Source: Sialis fuliginosa (taxonomy: Eukaryota > Arthropoda > Insecta > Megaloptera > Sialidae). From it: 64,000 nt of DNA. This document shows, in pieces, positions 24,880 through 36,435 of the stretch. The notes under the pieces were generated by a model that was not told the DNA's origin, searched no databases, and saw nothing but the letters and a program-made list of their open reading frames with translations. A program made the translations under genes and the position numbers. The DNA lies in NCBI GenBank assembly GCA_961205875.1, contig OY540815.1:19839638-19903637 (forward strand), in the 5' to 3' direction. Numbering within the stretch: the first letter of the stretch is position 1; each line of letters begins with the position of its first letter.

Positions 24880-25833
24880 GAGCCTAATAGTTACATGTTT
24901 ACAATGTTTATTATTATTATAAAGGAGCTAACAAAATTTACTAGCTTGCAAATACTTTTAAATGGGGTATTAATTTTGTGATAGTATCTATGGATTGGTT
25001 TTGGAATTTAGAGCAGTGATACATCAACTTATTGTAGCGCATTTGGTAACTCTGGCAGTTTAAAATAATTTTCATGATATCACCACTGTTTTAATACCGT
25101 TGGCGTTTACTTACCACGCGTGCACGAAAGTTGTCAAATACTTCATGAAATTTCAAGAGAACTGTCACATAGGTTTGATACTCCATTTGAAAGTGCTTGC
25201 TCATTTATAATACCAGACAATAATTTTATAATATCATGTTTTCTCATTAAAAATTTAAGAAAAAAAATATTTAATGGCTGTATTTATTTGAAATTCTCCT
25301 CTTTAAATTTCAGCGTATTCTTTTTTTATTATAATATTCGAAAATACAGTTACACAAACATTAAGAAAAAACATGGAAATTACTAAAAAAGAAATTATGA
25401 TGAGGAAACATTCAAGAATATTATAAAACAGAATTTTCTTTATAAAAATTTTTTTCCAAGAATCGGAAATATGAAACGAATATAATAATATGATTTCACA
25501 TCCTTATGGCTTTATTATTGTTATCAAGTATTTTTTAATGTTTTGAATTTTCTGTTTTTATATACACAACATAACAAATATAAAGCTTCAATTTCAGGAA
25601 ATGTCAGCGCGTGTCTACATTTCAGTACAGTTTTTATAATGTTTTTTGATGTAAATATCTTTTAAAATATTTATTTCTTTAATTTCATTATGTTTAATAA
25701 TAATACAAACATTCATGCATCGAATTGTTACCAACAGAGAAAACGTAAATATATATTCCGATCAAATTTGACGCTGCGATTATTAAATTATGGGTTAAAA
25801 GTGAAGGCTGTTTTTGAATTTGTTCATTTAAGG

Positions 25834-26217
25834 GTCGATTACATTGAGCGAGTTTACAAGCTACAAGCCAGCTTGTTTACAAGCGAGTGAGTTAGATAGT
25901 AAGATAGTGATGATGACACACAAAACTTTCCACTCGCTCAGTAGCCAACTAGCTAGCGAGTAAACCACGTGTTGTGAATATATTTTGTAGACATTGAAAT
26001 CAGGAATCACCGAGATACTCGCAGCTAGTTCACTAGCAACTATGATGACTCATGACTAGTTTACAAGCTAACAAGCTAACAAGCCTACAAGCCAACTAGC
26101 TAGCAGATTGTTTACAATCTGCTAGTTAGCTAGTGAATATGATTACACTGAGCGAGTTTACAAGCAGCTTGTAAACAAGCTGGCTTGTAGCTTGTAAACT
26201 CGCTCAATGTAATCGAC
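25834..26217. mobile_element. MITE with 51-bp perfect inverted ends and nested hairpins
   Basis: The terminal repeat (25834-25884 against 26167-26217) is identical over 51 bases and starts GTCGATTACATTGAGCGAG. A third partial copy (GATTACACTGAGCGAGTTTA, 26139) faces the right end. Inside, CTAGCAGATTGT/ACAATCTGCTAG forms another palindrome. The motif ACAAGC/GCTTGT recurs many times. No clear target duplication; the superfamily is unknown. Confidence 0.8.
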
Positions 26218-27096
26218 GCTTTACGTTCCGTCTTATATTTTTTTCTAATGAATGCAATTTAATAAAAAAAAATATTTGTGACTTAAAGATGTGATTTTAA
26301 CATAAAAATATAAACCAAAGATAGTGATAATAAGAAGACCTAATAAAAGTTGATTATGCCATGAAGCTAAACTTAAACAATCTCTCTTTTCACAAAAAAA
26401 AAACAAACAAACATTTAAAGTAGCGCTCTTTAAGAGCGCGCATCAGTACATTTTATTCATTACAAAAAAAAAACGTCGGCAGTATAATAAAAAGTTAAAT
26501 ATCTCAAAACTCTTATATATTTTGTACTTTCGAAAATAACGACTCAAATATGAAATATATTCTATAAAATTAATATAAAAATATTATATTTACGTCAAAC
26601 TCAATCTCAGCGTAGATATCTAATCTACATAATTTTTTCATAAGCTTATAATACCAGAATATTTATATAAAAATCAATGTTTCAAAAATTCAATCAAGTA
26701 TTAGTCGTTCATAAGACAATACGATTAAGTCCACTATTACCTATAAATACGATTTTGTATAAAATACTTTACACACTGTTTAATTATTATTATTTATATT
26801 TACTGTAAGGTACTATATAAATCAAGTACCTACATACTTAAGTACTAAATTAACAAATGTAAGTACAAAAAGTGCAAACATATGTATAGTGAAATTGGAA
26901 ACTGTAAAGGAAATAGATTTTTCATTTTTACTTCCATGTTTTAAAGGAAATGGAAGTATAATGATAGGGTTGAATGAAAAATCGTGTCCGAGAAATAAAG
27001 AAAAATTGTTTCCGGCAATTGGCAATACACCAAAACTTTAAAAAACATATTGATTTTAATATTTTCAATAAAAAAACTATTTTTTTTCATATACAG
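26218..27096. other. Non-coding, nothing recognised
   Basis: AT-rich; AAGAGCGCGC at about 26430 is a short GC island inside AGCGCTCTTTAAGAGCGC, a small palindrome. No other structure. Confidence 0.5.
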
Positions 27097-27203
27097 CTTA
27101 TTAACGTTACTATGCCACTACCAGACATGGATGACTGGGAGATCGGGAAGTGCCCTGGGACAATCAGGGTAGGAAACAGTCACAAAGCCCATTTCATCCA
27201 CGG
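27097..27203 (+). other. Candidate internal coding exon, product unknown
   Basis: A block clearly richer in G+C than its surroundings. It is preceded by a T-rich tract and CATATACAG (acceptor at 27096) and followed by CGG|GTAACA (donor at 27204). The frame is open from the acceptor and reads LINVTMPLPDMDDWEIGKCP, then TIRVGNSHKAHFIHG; a stop is reached only if the donor is not used. The exon would start in phase 0 and leave two bases of a Gly codon. An ATG at 27112 could also make it a first coding exon. I do not recognise the protein family. No adjoining exon of the same gene could be identified, so it may belong to a gene with very long introns. It could also be a conserved non-coding block. 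Confidence 0.35.
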
Positions 27204-28257
27204 GTAACATTCATCGAGTATTCAAGTTTTTATGGAGATGGATATTTTTTATAATATTTGATTTGCTTTTATCTGACTTTTTAATTACATTTTCATAGAA
27301 AATCATGTTCAGCCCTTTGAACACATTCTAGTTTAGTTTTCTGATGTTCAAATATAAATGTATATATTCAATACCAACAATACTTCATAACAATAAATGG
27401 AATCATTCCAACGCTGTTTTATTAATCAAAAAATTCAATGCTCAATGTTTGAAAAATAATAGAATATTTTCTATGTTGTTGGACAAAGTTTTTATTTAAA
27501 TATCATTGGAAGGAAAAAATTCGTAAAATTTGCTGAAACAGCAAACTGATTTTTTTTGCTTTGAATCTATTAAAAAAACTATATTGTAATTCATATGAAG
27601 TGTATGATTTGTTATACGATTATGTATACAAAATGTGTTTTTTATTTTTTTATTTATCTGGAAAAATAAGGATTTTTACGAAAAATATTTGGTACAAAAA
27701 TTTCAGGATTTGGAGGGGAAAAATTGACGGATAACAATTTTGACCTTGAGTAGAGGTGTGAGAAAAGATACGTACAATTTTATTGTTAGTAAAATCTAAT
27801 TATCTACTATTTCTTTTTAAAGGTAGATAATAACAGTAAAGAAAAGAAAAGTATACATAAGGAAAAGCTTCAAAGATAATAAAATAAATATAGAATAAAA
27901 ACATTTTAATGAAACGCAATTTCGAATGTTTTATTCAAAAAAAGATTTCGCTATTTTATATCCGTCAGTTGATAACTGCATTGTTATCAGGAAATTGCTT
28001 GGGGTGTAATTACAATTCTAACTAGCTATTTCAATTTCAATTCCAATGCGATGTTCAATAACAGACAACAGTTGTAACATTTATAATATATATAGTATCA
28101 AATGTCAGATACTTTGGATTGGCATTTCATATTTATCGATATCTATAATAATAATAATAATATGTGTATTTATTCAGTCGGTACAGAGTACATTGAATAA
28201 GTCAGAAGAAATATTTTACAGTTTAATTAAAGGTAATATATATTAAGTGTTAATGAT
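27204..28257. other. Non-coding, nothing recognised
   Basis: AT-rich sequence between the exon-like block and the LINE fragment. I looked for a following exon in the same frame and found none convincing. Confidence 0.5.
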
Positions 28258-28632
28258 CTATGCATTGTCGAAAAACTCATGTAAGCTGTAGTGACACTTT
28301 TCTATCAGATATTCTCTTAACACAACTTTTATTTTAGAGACTAGAAGATCTGTTATACGTTTCGGTATCTTATTAAATATTTTAATAGTATTATTTATGA
28401 CATTTTTATATACTATGGCTTTGCGGGTTTCAATAGTTTTTATATTATGTTTATGTCTAGTGTCGTAGTTATGTTTGTTATCATTGAATAAATCTGGATT
28501 TTGTTTAATAAATAGCACACTTTCCAATATATAAAGATCTATTACAGTTAATAATTTGAAGTTTTGAAACAAGGGACGACAATGCTCCCTAGGACCAGCC
28601 TTTGCCATAATACGCAGACATTTTTTTTGCAT
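28258..28632 (-). pseudogene. Non-LTR retrotransposon reverse-transcriptase C-terminal fragment
   Basis: A 124-residue open frame on the minus strand begins QKKCLRIMAKAGPREHCRPLF and continues with LTVIDLYILESVLFIKQNPD, HNYDTRHKHN and a tail ending HEFFDNA. This order (QKRALRII, GPR..CRPLF, LYILE..LF..., HNYNTR.K) is typical of the region after the polymerase domain in insect LINE ORF2 proteins of the Jockey/CR1-like type. The polymerase palm (YADD), the endonuclease and ORF1 are absent, and an in-frame stop lies a few codons upstream of the first Met, so this is a 5'-truncated relic. The frame remains open through 124 codons, so the insertion is not very old. Clade assignment is an inference from wording of the motif only. 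Confidence 0.75.
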
Positions 28633-29618
28633 TTTTAATAATATACCTACTCATTGCGGCTATTCTCTTAAATCAGCAACGAAATTAATATTTTTTAAAG
28701 AAAATCGCGTAAAAAACGAAATAAAAGGTCTCTATACACCACCCAATTTGACATCCAATCTCCGAGTCCCTACAGATTGTCAGAGAAGATGTCAGTAAAG
28801 ACTACAAATTCTTTCTTTATAATTATTTTGTCAAATCTGTACTTCATGACATATATATGTATCAACATTATCCAAAAAGATAGAGGATGAATAAATGTCA
28901 AGTAAGGATAAGTAAAAAAATACAAAAACAAGGAGCTTTTATATTGTTTCAAAGCATTTGCATGTAAATTTAGAAAACACTATCCAGAAAACACAATGTC
29001 GATAAAGATAAATACCTCCAACTGGATTCAAAAGAAAGCTTATATGTACCTACGCAAGATTTTGTTAAGTATGTGTTTTTAAATCGCATTGAAACATAAA
29101 CAAACAAAAAACTGCTGGATAAAAACCAGCATAATCAAAAGAATGTGACACGAAAAAGAACGGTTACATATATCCAAAGTACCTTCTGTCCACTAGAAAA
29201 AATAAAATCTGAGACTTTCATAGTCAGTTAACTACACCCTCATTACTTTTCAAACCTTGTAAAAATAAATTTCTACCTGTTTAGGTCACTACAAAGTGCA
29301 TTGAATGAGAAAGCTTTCCAAACTGATGTCAATACATTTTTTCATCAAAACCTTCAGAATTCTTTGAGCAATGAATTAATAAATTATCTTCTAAAGGAAA
29401 CATAATTTTTCTAAAAAAATTTTAATTTCTATACAAGAACGGCACAAATATATATTTTATTACTATTCTATTCTATATATTACTTAATTTTACTTCTTCT
29501 TCATAATATGATTTATTAATAACTATAATTTAATTACAAACGAGATGGAAATTTTAGACAAACATAAAAATTCATTAATTACCTACTTAATCATGTAGGT
29601 ATAATAAAACATACATTA

Positions 29619-30691
29619 GGGAGTTTTTTTGGCCCCCATTAGCCTATGTTTTAGTTTTAGATCAAACGTTAACTGTCCCAAAATTTCAGATTCGAGTCTT
29701 TTCCCATAAAATTAGCATGGGAAAAATTACTTTATTACTTATCTCGTTGAATTATTTATTTATTTTAATTTCAAACCAGTGGCGTAGATAGGGGGGAGAT
29801 CCAGGGGATCAATCCTACGTCCTACGTCTTATTTTCTTGTATTTTAGTCGATATTTGTAAAGTTCACTGCAGGAAATTTCACTAAAAAATTTCGAATTTT
29901 TGATTTCGTTAAAAGTATGTTTATTGCATAGAAAATGACGTGAAAAGTTGTTAGTTTCAAACCGCAGGTCTGTATCTTAAACCGTTCTCGAGATATAGCC
30001 TCTCAAAGGTTTAGTTTTTTCAAATTTTTGGAGAAAAAAGGCCATAACTTTTGAACGCGTGGTCGGAATTGATTTTAGTTAACGGATTTGAAATCAGCGT
30101 GTCAAAATCTATATAATGACATGTATAATACTTTAAATTTCGACAAAAAAATTTTGGCCAAAAATCGACATTTTTTTAAGGTATACCCCTTTGAATTTTT
30201 TCGATTTTTCGTGAAATTTTTTTTTTCGAATTTTAAGGTATTATATATGTAATTATATAGATTTTCACACGCTGATTTCAAATCCGTCAACTAAAATCAA
30301 TTCCGACCACGCGTTCAAAAGTTATGGCCTTTTTTCTCCAAAAATTTGAAAAAACTAAAACTTTGAGAGGCTATATCTCGAGAACGGTTTGAGATACAGA
30401 CCTGCGGTTTGAAACAAACAACTTTTCACGTCATTTTCTATACAATAAACATACTTTTAACGAAATCAAAAATTCGAAATTTTTTAGTGAAATTTCCTGC
30501 AGTGAACATCAACTCGTCACTCAAATATCGACTAAAATTCAAGAAAATAAGACGTAGAATCATTTAACCACTATATAAATATTAATATAAGAATTTAAAA
30601 AAGTTAATTTTTCCCATGTTAATCAAATGGAGCTTGCGCCATTCACAGGTCTAAAATTTAGACTAAAACATAGGCTAATGGAACCGAAAAA
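29619..30691. repeat. Outer inverted repeat enclosing the 29822-30557 fold-back
   Basis: The left arm 29619-29730 contains TTAGCCTATGTTTTAGT and GCATGGGAAAAATTAC; the right arm 30602-30691 carries their complements. A hAT-like end (CAGTGGCGTAGATAGGGGGG, 29777) and the fold-back lie between the arms, so at least three insertion events are nested here. Confidence 0.6.
29822..30557. mobile_element. Fold-back element, copy 2 (full length)
   Basis: Ends CTACGTCTTATTTTCTTG and the complement CAAGAAAATAAGACGTAG. Arms of about 340 bases are inverted around a centre near 30175. Internal strings such as AAACCGCAGGTCTGTATCT and AATCAGCGTGTCAAAATCT appear in both arms. 736 bases. There is no transposase; the whole can fold into one long hairpin. 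Confidence 0.85.
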
Positions 30692-32063
30692 AATAAATAA
30701 AAAAACATCCTTATATACAAATTATTGTAATGAGTAATAAATGAAATTTATTTTTTTAGTATTCAAAACATAAAACTTTTTTATGATTCTGTATATTTAT
30801 ATTAAAAAGAACTAAATAAATAAGAAATTTACTTTAAATTCAAAAAGTAATAAATACCTTTATACATAAAGAGCTTTACAATATTTCTCTAATGTGTTGT
30901 ATTTTTCTTTCTTTTATATTACAAACGCAATACCTCATCTCACTTCAGCGATTGTTTATTACAGTTTTATCAACGCGTTTTCAGACATCTAAAGCTTCAT
31001 TTCCTTGAAGAGTATAATATACTACGCTATTTTGTTAATGTCTTCTTTACATCAATGTATGTGTGAGTATATAAAAACATATATTGCTTTCTTTTAACAA
31101 AGAAAAGGTAGATATTAATAAGAAAATAACTGTATTTTTTCTGTAATATGTTTCATTGTACTTCCGGTAGCATTCATAAGATAGTTCTGTAAAAATATGA
31201 TAATAGTAATAAGTAAATCTATTGAAATATTTCAAATAGTAATTATTTACCAATTATTGATAATAAATAATGGGAACAATGAGATGAAGAAAATTAAATA
31301 AACTATTATAGCATTTGTAAACAATATTGAGTAGTATTTTTTTATGTTTTAGCATTACTTAATGTAAACTAGCGTTAAGTTCATTAAAGAAATAAAATGA
31401 CACATAAAAAAAAAATTGCTCTTTAAAATGACTAAATGAGTATTAGGTTGGTGGGATTTGTACTAAATGAGCAATATCATGTATTTATATAATATTTTAT
31501 AAATCGTACAGAGTTGATGTTCTAATAAAATAATATAATCCTTGATTAGGGCAATCTATTAGGGCTAAATCAAGCTGACTAGTTTTGGGATGGTTAGTTT
31601 TCGTTAGGTTATGAAGAATGGAACATTTACAGGTTACGCAAAATGAAACGTATATTTAATGCTCAAAGTATTTAAAATATTGCGCGCTTAAATACTACCC
31701 ATAAATAATTAAATTCCTTTAAATCCGAGATTCTCAATGAAACTAATAAATAAAATTGATATTATCTCGATTTCGTTTCGTCTTTTAAACCAAACTCGGT
31801 CTCAATTTCGAGAAAATTATAGTCTCAATGTAGAACATTAGTTAAATAATTATTGCATAATAAACCTTTATCTTAGATAATAAAACAAAAATAGAGGTCA
31901 GAATTATTTAGTATTTTACATTTCAAAAAAATTTAATTACCAACTTTTACCTTCTCTGTTTCAATACTTAATCAAATTTCCTCCAAAATGAAACTTTTAT
32001 ATTAACGTATATGATATTTGAGCTGAGAGTGTAACGAACGTAACCGGAAAGCTCTGGTAAAAT
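30692..32063. other. Non-coding, nothing recognised
   Basis: AT-rich, no element ends and no exon-like block seen before the E-box cluster. Confidence 0.5.
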
Positions 32064-32122
32064 CACACGTGCTACACGTGTGAGAGTTATATTATGTGTT
32101 ACTCCCACCCACGCTCACGTGA
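32064..32122. promoter_or_regulatory. Cluster of CACGTG E-boxes
   Basis: CACACGTG at 32064-32071 and CACGTGTG at 32075-32082 form an inverted pair with a three-base gap, and TCACGTGA lies at 32115-32122. These match bHLH sites (CLOCK/USF/MITF class). The block 32030-32170 is richer in G+C than its flanks. No gene start is recognisable nearby. Confidence 0.35.
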
Positions 32123-32575
32123 TTACCGAAAATGAAAGTGGGTTAGATAATACGATCCAGTAATGTACATTTCACGTAGGTTTGCCGCATAAATGTATTT
32201 ACTAGATAAAACAATGTGGATGCGTAAGTATTCAATTATCAAAGATAATAAGTTTCATAGTTATATTGCAATTAATATAAAAATGTAATTACGAAGTATT
32301 CCCCGCTCCAAAAGGTAATATGCACAGTTTGGAAAACGAAATCTAAATACACAAAAACTGTATAAAAGCAAATTACCAACAAACAAGTTTTACTTTTCTA
32401 AGATTTCAAAAATCATTACGTAAAAATAGTTCGATCAAAACGTATTTGTATTACAAATTATTACGAATAATGACTTAAAATGCTTATTTCAAACCAAGAA
32501 ACAAAAAATCGAGCATAATTCGTCGTGCGTTAGTAAAAAAATGAATTTGTTAATAAAAATAACTAACGTGCCTTG

Positions 32576-32921
32576 CAGTACCGGCTTTGGGGGGGGGGGG
32601 GGGGACCACGCCAAGCTGAGATATTAATTATTCAACTTATTTGCTAATTTATCATTTTTAATTTGTTGATAATAGGGGAAGGATGTCTCGACGGTCTTAG
32701 GGCATTTGATAGTCTTAAAGTTAATGATGTAAGCTACATTTAAAAAAAAGTTTGAGTCTGTAGGATCGCGCTAAGCTGAGATATGAATTATTCAACTTAT
32801 TTGTTTTTGTTATCAATTTTAATTGACATTTTCGGTGATTTTTTTTACATTTTTTTTAGGGGCAGAGAGGGCGAAAAAATAAATCTCGCCCAGGGGGCCA
32901 GCTTTACTAAGGCCGGTACTG
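32576..32921. mobile_element. Non-autonomous hAT transposon with intact target duplication
   Basis: Ends CAGTACCGGC at 32576 and GCCGGTACTG at 32921, with an identical 8-bp flank GTGCCTTG (32568-32575 and 32922-32929). Inside are a 16-base G run (32589-32604) and a direct duplication: AAGCTGAGATATTAATTATT at about 32613 recurs with one change at about 32771. No coding content; 346 bases. Confidence 0.9.
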
Positions 32922-33323
32922 GTGCCTTGTTATACTTCAAATAGGTATCGTACCACTGTTACACATTACAGCCTTTAATTGCTGATTGTATTATTGAAAT
33001 ATAAAAATAAAATGAGTACACATGATTGCCCATTGCGCATCATTCCCCTACTCTCCTTTACTTCCTGATTCTCATCCAATCTTATAATTGAGCAAATAGC
33101 CTCAAATTACAATTAACATTGAATACCTAACTCAGCATGTCAATACAATCCTATTAATCTCATTAAGCCAACCCTGTATTGTGCGTACACCCCTCCCCCC
33201 CCACTTGAATGCGGTACTGTGTAGGTGTGTATGTGTGTTTGTGTTTGAGAGTGAATATGCATTCCAGTCACGACCTCGGCTCACGGTCCAGCATTGCGGC
33301 GAAACGCATGTCACCGGACTCAC

Positions 33324-33533
33324 ATTGATTCCAGAATCATGAATTCTAACTATTCCTGTTTCTCCAGACTTTGGACAGTTTATTCGCTTCTTCCTCTTTG
33401 TCGTCAGTTTCTCTTCACATAAATAACTTAAATATTTATACGATGTACTTTTTCGCCTTTCACTGGAGTTTTTATTTGAATTCTTGCATATATTTTTTAA
33501 GATAAAATATTCTCTTGTAATAGATACAAACAT
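33324..33533 (-). other. Exon-like open frame with donor, product unknown
   Basis: Minus-strand ATG-initiated frame whose later part (KLTTKRKKRINCPKSGETG) uses more G+C than the surroundings and ends at a consensus donor AAT|GTGAGT (33323-33318). Without splicing the frame runs on to 33132 through low-complexity CA-rich sequence. No family recognised. It may be a 5' untranslated exon rather than coding sequence. Confidence 0.2.
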
Positions 33534-34453
33534 TTTTTAAATTTTTACAAAAAATAGCCACATAATCTGGACTACATCTGAATCGTGAAAGGTGGTATTC
33601 CAAAATTGTTATTTTTTCAAAATATCTCAAGAAAACACATGTTATTTGAAAATTTTGTAGAACAATAAATTTTCTTTTAAAGTCAGTACAATGAACTTTT
33701 GTAGTTTGTAGTATAAAATTTAATTGGTTAACCTTGACAGTTTATCTCAATACTTTATTACTGTTAGTTAAAATTCTTCGATAATTAACTACATTTGGTG
33801 AATTTAGCATAGGGAAGCACTGTCGAATCACTTGACAGATGTTTTTCACATTAAAAAAGAACTGATTTTTTATATGCATGATAAATAGTTAAAGAAGAAG
33901 AAACCTGATTCGTGATACGCAGATAACGGGCTTAAAACGTATAATTTACCTTAAGGGTATGAAAATGTAATAATATAGAAATAATAATTTGTTTTGAATT
34001 TTCACAACACAACAAGCCTTGATATAATCAATCAAATTAAGGTTCTGAAAGTGATTATCATAATTCAGTACATAATTATGAAATATTGAACTGATTTAAT
34101 GATTTCATTTTGATCATTTAACCTTCACCTGAAAATAGTTATTACTAAATTAAATACTTACTTTGTATTATCCATTTTTTAGCTAGTATTTTAAACTGTT
34201 AAAAGTTGATTTTTTAGGTATGTACATTAATTATTGTGTATGCAACCAGTTAAACATACCTTCTTTCATATGTTGCATACATGCAATAAAAACGGTGATA
34301 TTAATTACTACAAAAGTTAATTAAAATATTTTTGTATATTACTTCGCTTCGGTATAACTATTTCAAACTGACATTATAATTATTATTAGTGTTACTCAGA
34401 TTGGATTGTTGTAATAACTATAAATAAGTCACAGAAATGTCTGAATACTTATA

Positions 34454-34861
34454 CAGTGCATACCAAGTTGATTAAGATATAGGAGATTTAACATGGAGAC
34501 AATTAGAAATGATGTAGTAACCTTTGGTCAAATTTAACGATGTGTGATTGGTACATTTTAAAATGCCGCCTCGAAACTAACTGATAAATTTTAAATTAAT
34601 CAATAGTATTTTGTTTTCAACTTTAAGATAGAATAAAATACATAAATGAAATTAAAGTAAACATGCTAGATAAAATAATAATAATATTTTTTGGCAGATA
34701 TAATTTGAAAACAAAATACTAATTACTATTTTATTAAATTTTGTGGCGCCATTTCAAAATGCACCAATCACACATCGTTAAATTTGACCAAAGGTTACTA
34801 CAACATTTCTAATTGCCCCCATGTTAAATTTCCTATGTCTTAATCAACTTGGAATACACTG
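34454..34861. mobile_element. Tc1/mariner-type MITE
   Basis: Inverted ends CAGTGCATACCAAGTTGATT and, read from the right, CAGTGTATTCCAAGTTGATT, flanked by TA on both sides (34452-34453, 34862-34863). The inverted similarity continues inwards for well over 100 bases (for example AACGATGTGTGATTGGT left and ACCAATCACACATCGTT right). 408 bases, no coding content. A solo right end of the same family seems to lie at about 41268-41293. Confidence 0.85.
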
Positions 34862-35346
34862 TATATTGTTTAAAAAAATTTTTTTTTTTAATTATTACAT
34901 TGATAACGATGTGATTTTTAACACATACCACATATTGTAGACTGGAAGGCATGCATGCCATGTCACACGGCTAAATGAGCTTCTATTTATAGAATACAAC
35001 ATAAATCAATACATTATTATCAAAATACATCCATTTTGGAATATTTTAAATATAATAAAAATGAAAATCATGTTTTCTTTGGAATTAAACCCTCGCTTAA
35101 AGTATATTTTAATGTACGGAGTTAATTGAAAATGTATTAAAAAAACATTTATCTCAAAGTTAAATAAAAAGCGTTTCTATTTTTATACTCGGAAAGAGCA
35201 GGGAATTTTTTTCATTGTTATTATGTATTAATTATATATATTGACTGATACATTTTTCTATCTCAAATTAAAACATAACTAGCAACACATGTAATCCAAA
35301 TTTACTGCCGGAACGAAATAAAAAATAATCTTACCAATAATTTATC

Positions 35347-35450
35347 TCTATATATAAAAATGAATGTTCGTTTGTGTGAGGCTTATAGACTCGGGAATTA
35401 CTGAACCGATTTTAATGCGGCTTTCACCAATAGTTAGATAATTTTTCTGT
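35347..35450 (+). repeat. Dispersed repeat, Helitron-like start (copy 1)
   Basis: TCTATATATAAAAATGAATG, then TTCGTTTGTGTGAG and CTCGGGAATTACTGAACCGA. A TC start after an A/T base and this TACTGAACCGATTTTAATGC wording are frequent in insect Helitron-like and related repeats; no hairpin/CTRR end was identified. Confidence 0.35.
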
Positions 35451-36003
35451 GTAGTATCGTGGTTATTAATATTTTATGAAAACCTAAGATTTATCATCAA
35501 AAGTCTAAAAAAAATCTTTATCAAGTTGTGTTTTATTTCCATGATGTCACAGTATACAACTGCCATTTAGGTATATAAAAACATAGTACCTAGTCATGGA
35601 ATACAGAATTCTTTAATTTACAATTACAGTTTTTTTAATTTTTGCGGATATTAACCAGGGTAATACGACATGTTTATGACTTTATTAAATTTATACATAA
35701 AGAGAAGAGTAAATATTTGGTTGTTTATGAAATAACATTGAAATACGTATAGGTACATATTAAAAAAAATTTACAAAAATTCTAAAAATAACAGAAAATT
35801 TCACATGTCAAAAACAACAAATTAAGAAATTATTTTTCAACTACAGCACAAAATAAAGATAACAAATACTAGTTGATAAAACTAAGAGAACAAAAACAAT
35901 ATGTCAAGAGTAAAACAAACAGACCAAAATAAACATATCTAATAATGAAAATCAGCCACACTTGTGTTGAAAAGTTCTGGTTAAAATCCCAGTATCAAAG
36001 TAG

Positions 36004-36138
36004 TACGGTTACTACACCGTTGTAGGCAGCGATATCCCCGGTACTAAACTCCAAGCATTCACCCCGCCCACTCCACTATCTAGCCACCTTGGATCCAACC
36101 TTTTCTCGAAGACCGTTTCAGAATTTCTTGACGTCAAG
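36004..36138 (+). other. GC-richer open block, possible exon or repeat fragment
   Basis: Forty-five codons open after a TAG at 36001, containing SDIPGTKLQAFTPPTPLSSH and ending at an AAG|GTATCT donor-like site; without splicing the frame stays open to about 36216. Base composition differs from the flanks. The upstream acceptor is poor. Could equally be a fragment of an unrecognised retroelement on the other strand. Confidence 0.15.
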
Positions 36139-36399
36139 GTATCTCAAACTTTTCTTTGTTATAAATCTTTTTATTCAGCAAGAGCAAGGTACGTTTCCGC
36201 GACCATAACTTTTTAAACACATATATAACCAAAATATTTGAAAAATATGCATTCATAAAAATGAAATTATGAATTCTAGCAAAAATACTACCAAGAAACC
36301 TACTAACTCATATAATATATAAAAGGAAAATAAAAATATATAACAGAAGTACTGGCGTTGAAGTAATCATTTCTTTACGTCAAAATTTATTGAAAAAAA

Positions 36400-36435
36400 G
36401 ACATGCAAGGTTTCGATTCACAAAATCATCGTCAG
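36400..36435 (-). ncRNA. Hammerhead-like core motif F with GUC
   Basis: The minus strand reads CTGACGA, T, hairpin GATT-TTGTG-AATC, GAAAC, seven bases, then GTC followed by a T run. AC/GU would form a two-pair stem III, with GUC as the cleavage triplet. AAAAG before the core can pair with CTTTT after it as a start of stem I. This is the best-formed copy in the window. The T between core and stem II is not canonical. Confidence 0.45.
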
